Below are positions 5,782-6,148 of a stretch of DNA of 6,148 bases, piece by piece; the stretch's first letter is position 1, and each line of letters begins with the position of its first letter. This stretch comes from an uncultured Clostridium sp. (GTDB taxonomy: Bacteria; Bacillota; Clostridia; Lachnospirales; Lachnospiraceae). The stretch covers positions 1-6,148 of the forward strand of contig CANRXD010000110.1 in the NCBI GenBank assembly GCA_947643685.1. The letters are read 5' to 3'. The notes under the pieces were generated by a model. The model worked only from the letters and a program-made list of their open reading frames with translations. It ran no database searches and had not been told where the DNA came from. The translations under genes were made by a program, and so were the position numbers.

Positions 5782-6148
5782 ATGGATACTGTGGAATTTC
5801 GGGATATTGCGTATGTGATGGCTGTATATGAAAACCGGAGCTTTTCAAAAACTGCCGAACAGAAATTTATATCTCAGCCGGCTCTTAGCAAAACAGTTAA
5901 AAAAGTAGAGAGGCATCTGGGAATTACTATTTTTAACAGGGGCTCCATCCCTCTCACAGTCACCCCGGAAGGGGAAATAATACTGGAATATTTCCGCAGG
6001 ATTCAATCCGACTATGGGGAATTGGAGCATTACTGTGATACCGTCCGGACGCAGAAAAAGTGCGACTTGACCATTGTATCCCCTTCTTTTTTCTGTACTT
6101 ATATACTTCCGCCGGTTGTCTCAGATTTCCAGGCTTCCAACCCGGAAT
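5782..6148 (+). CDS. LysR-type transcriptional regulator, N-terminal part (runs off the window)
   Basis: The 122 codons before the window edge (6148) encode the start of a LysR-family regulator, normally about 290-310 aa, so roughly 40% is visible. The N-terminal winged helix-turn-helix spans about residues 3-64. It holds AVYENRSFSKTAEQKFISQP (14-33), ALSKTVKKVERHLGITIFNR (34-53) and LTVTPEGEIIL (58-68), all at family-typical positions. The linker helix follows (about 65-90), and the effector-binding domain begins near CDLTIVSPSF (94-103). The start is ATG 5782-5784, preceded by AGAAGGAGG at 5 nt. The gene diverges from the tctC-tctB-tctA-deacylase-racemase operon across a shared promoter region. 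That is the classic arrangement for a LysR regulator that controls its neighbour in response to a pathway metabolite and represses itself. The effector is unknown; a transported carboxylate or a D-amino acid is a reasonable guess. Confidence 0.93.
   Translation, partial: MDTVEFRDIAYVMAVYENRSFSKTAEQKFISQPALSKTVKKVERHLGITIFNRGSIPLTVTPEGEIILEYFRRIQSDYGELEHYCDTVRTQKKCDLTIVSPSFFCTYILPPVVSDFQASNPE

Noticed and set aside
5845..6030. 61-codon minus-strand open frame
   Set aside because: It lies wholly within the DNA-binding domain coding sequence of the LysR gene and resembles no family.
1..6148. CRISPR arrays, tRNA or rRNA genes, insertion sequences, phage or defence genes
   Set aside because: I saw no regular direct repeats, no tRNA-like cloverleaf, no transposase-like frame and no terminal repeats. 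The window is a metabolic operon.

Overview
The window looks like a chromosomal catabolic locus of a Gram-positive, low-to-medium GC bacterium, most likely a Clostridia or Lachnospiraceae-type gut Firmicute. The reasons are strong AGGAGG-type ribosome binding sites, TTG start codons, extended -10 promoters and compact hairpin-plus-T-run terminators. This taxonomic call is inference from signals and composition only.

Layout, left to right. Positions 1-245 are a convergent intergenic region: a plus-strand UUCG-tetraloop terminator ends an unseen gene to the left, and a weaker minus-strand terminator probably ends the operon seen here. The operon lies on the minus strand and reads right to left. 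It begins with a 5'-truncated tctC (solute-binding protein, 4882 to about 5694). Next come a strong intercistronic hairpin (4839-4868), tctB (4344-4808) and tctA (2793-4331). These are followed by an N-acyl-D-amino-acid deacylase of the D-aminoacylase family (1238-2779), a structured 182-nt spacer, and a glutamate/aspartate racemase family gene (246-1055). On the plus strand a LysR-type regulator starts at 5782 and runs off the right edge. Two divergent promoters share one palindromic -35 hexamer in the gap.

How the genes may work together (inference). A tripartite tricarboxylate transporter would import a carboxylate, perhaps an N-acyl-D-amino acid. The deacylase would release the free D-amino acid plus a carboxylic acid, and the racemase would convert the D-amino acid to its L form. 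The LysR protein would control the operon. A transporter, a D-specific deacylase and an Asp/Glu racemase together fit uptake and salvage of N-acylated acidic D-amino acids. Both enzymes carry substitutions at family-typical active-site positions, so the exact substrates are open.

The main anomaly is tctC. Its reading frame lacks the signal peptide and about the first 65 residues, although the transporter genes downstream look intact. The homology starts almost exactly where the operon promoter would initiate transcription, which suggests a deletion or rearrangement (or an assembly error) at 5690-5700.
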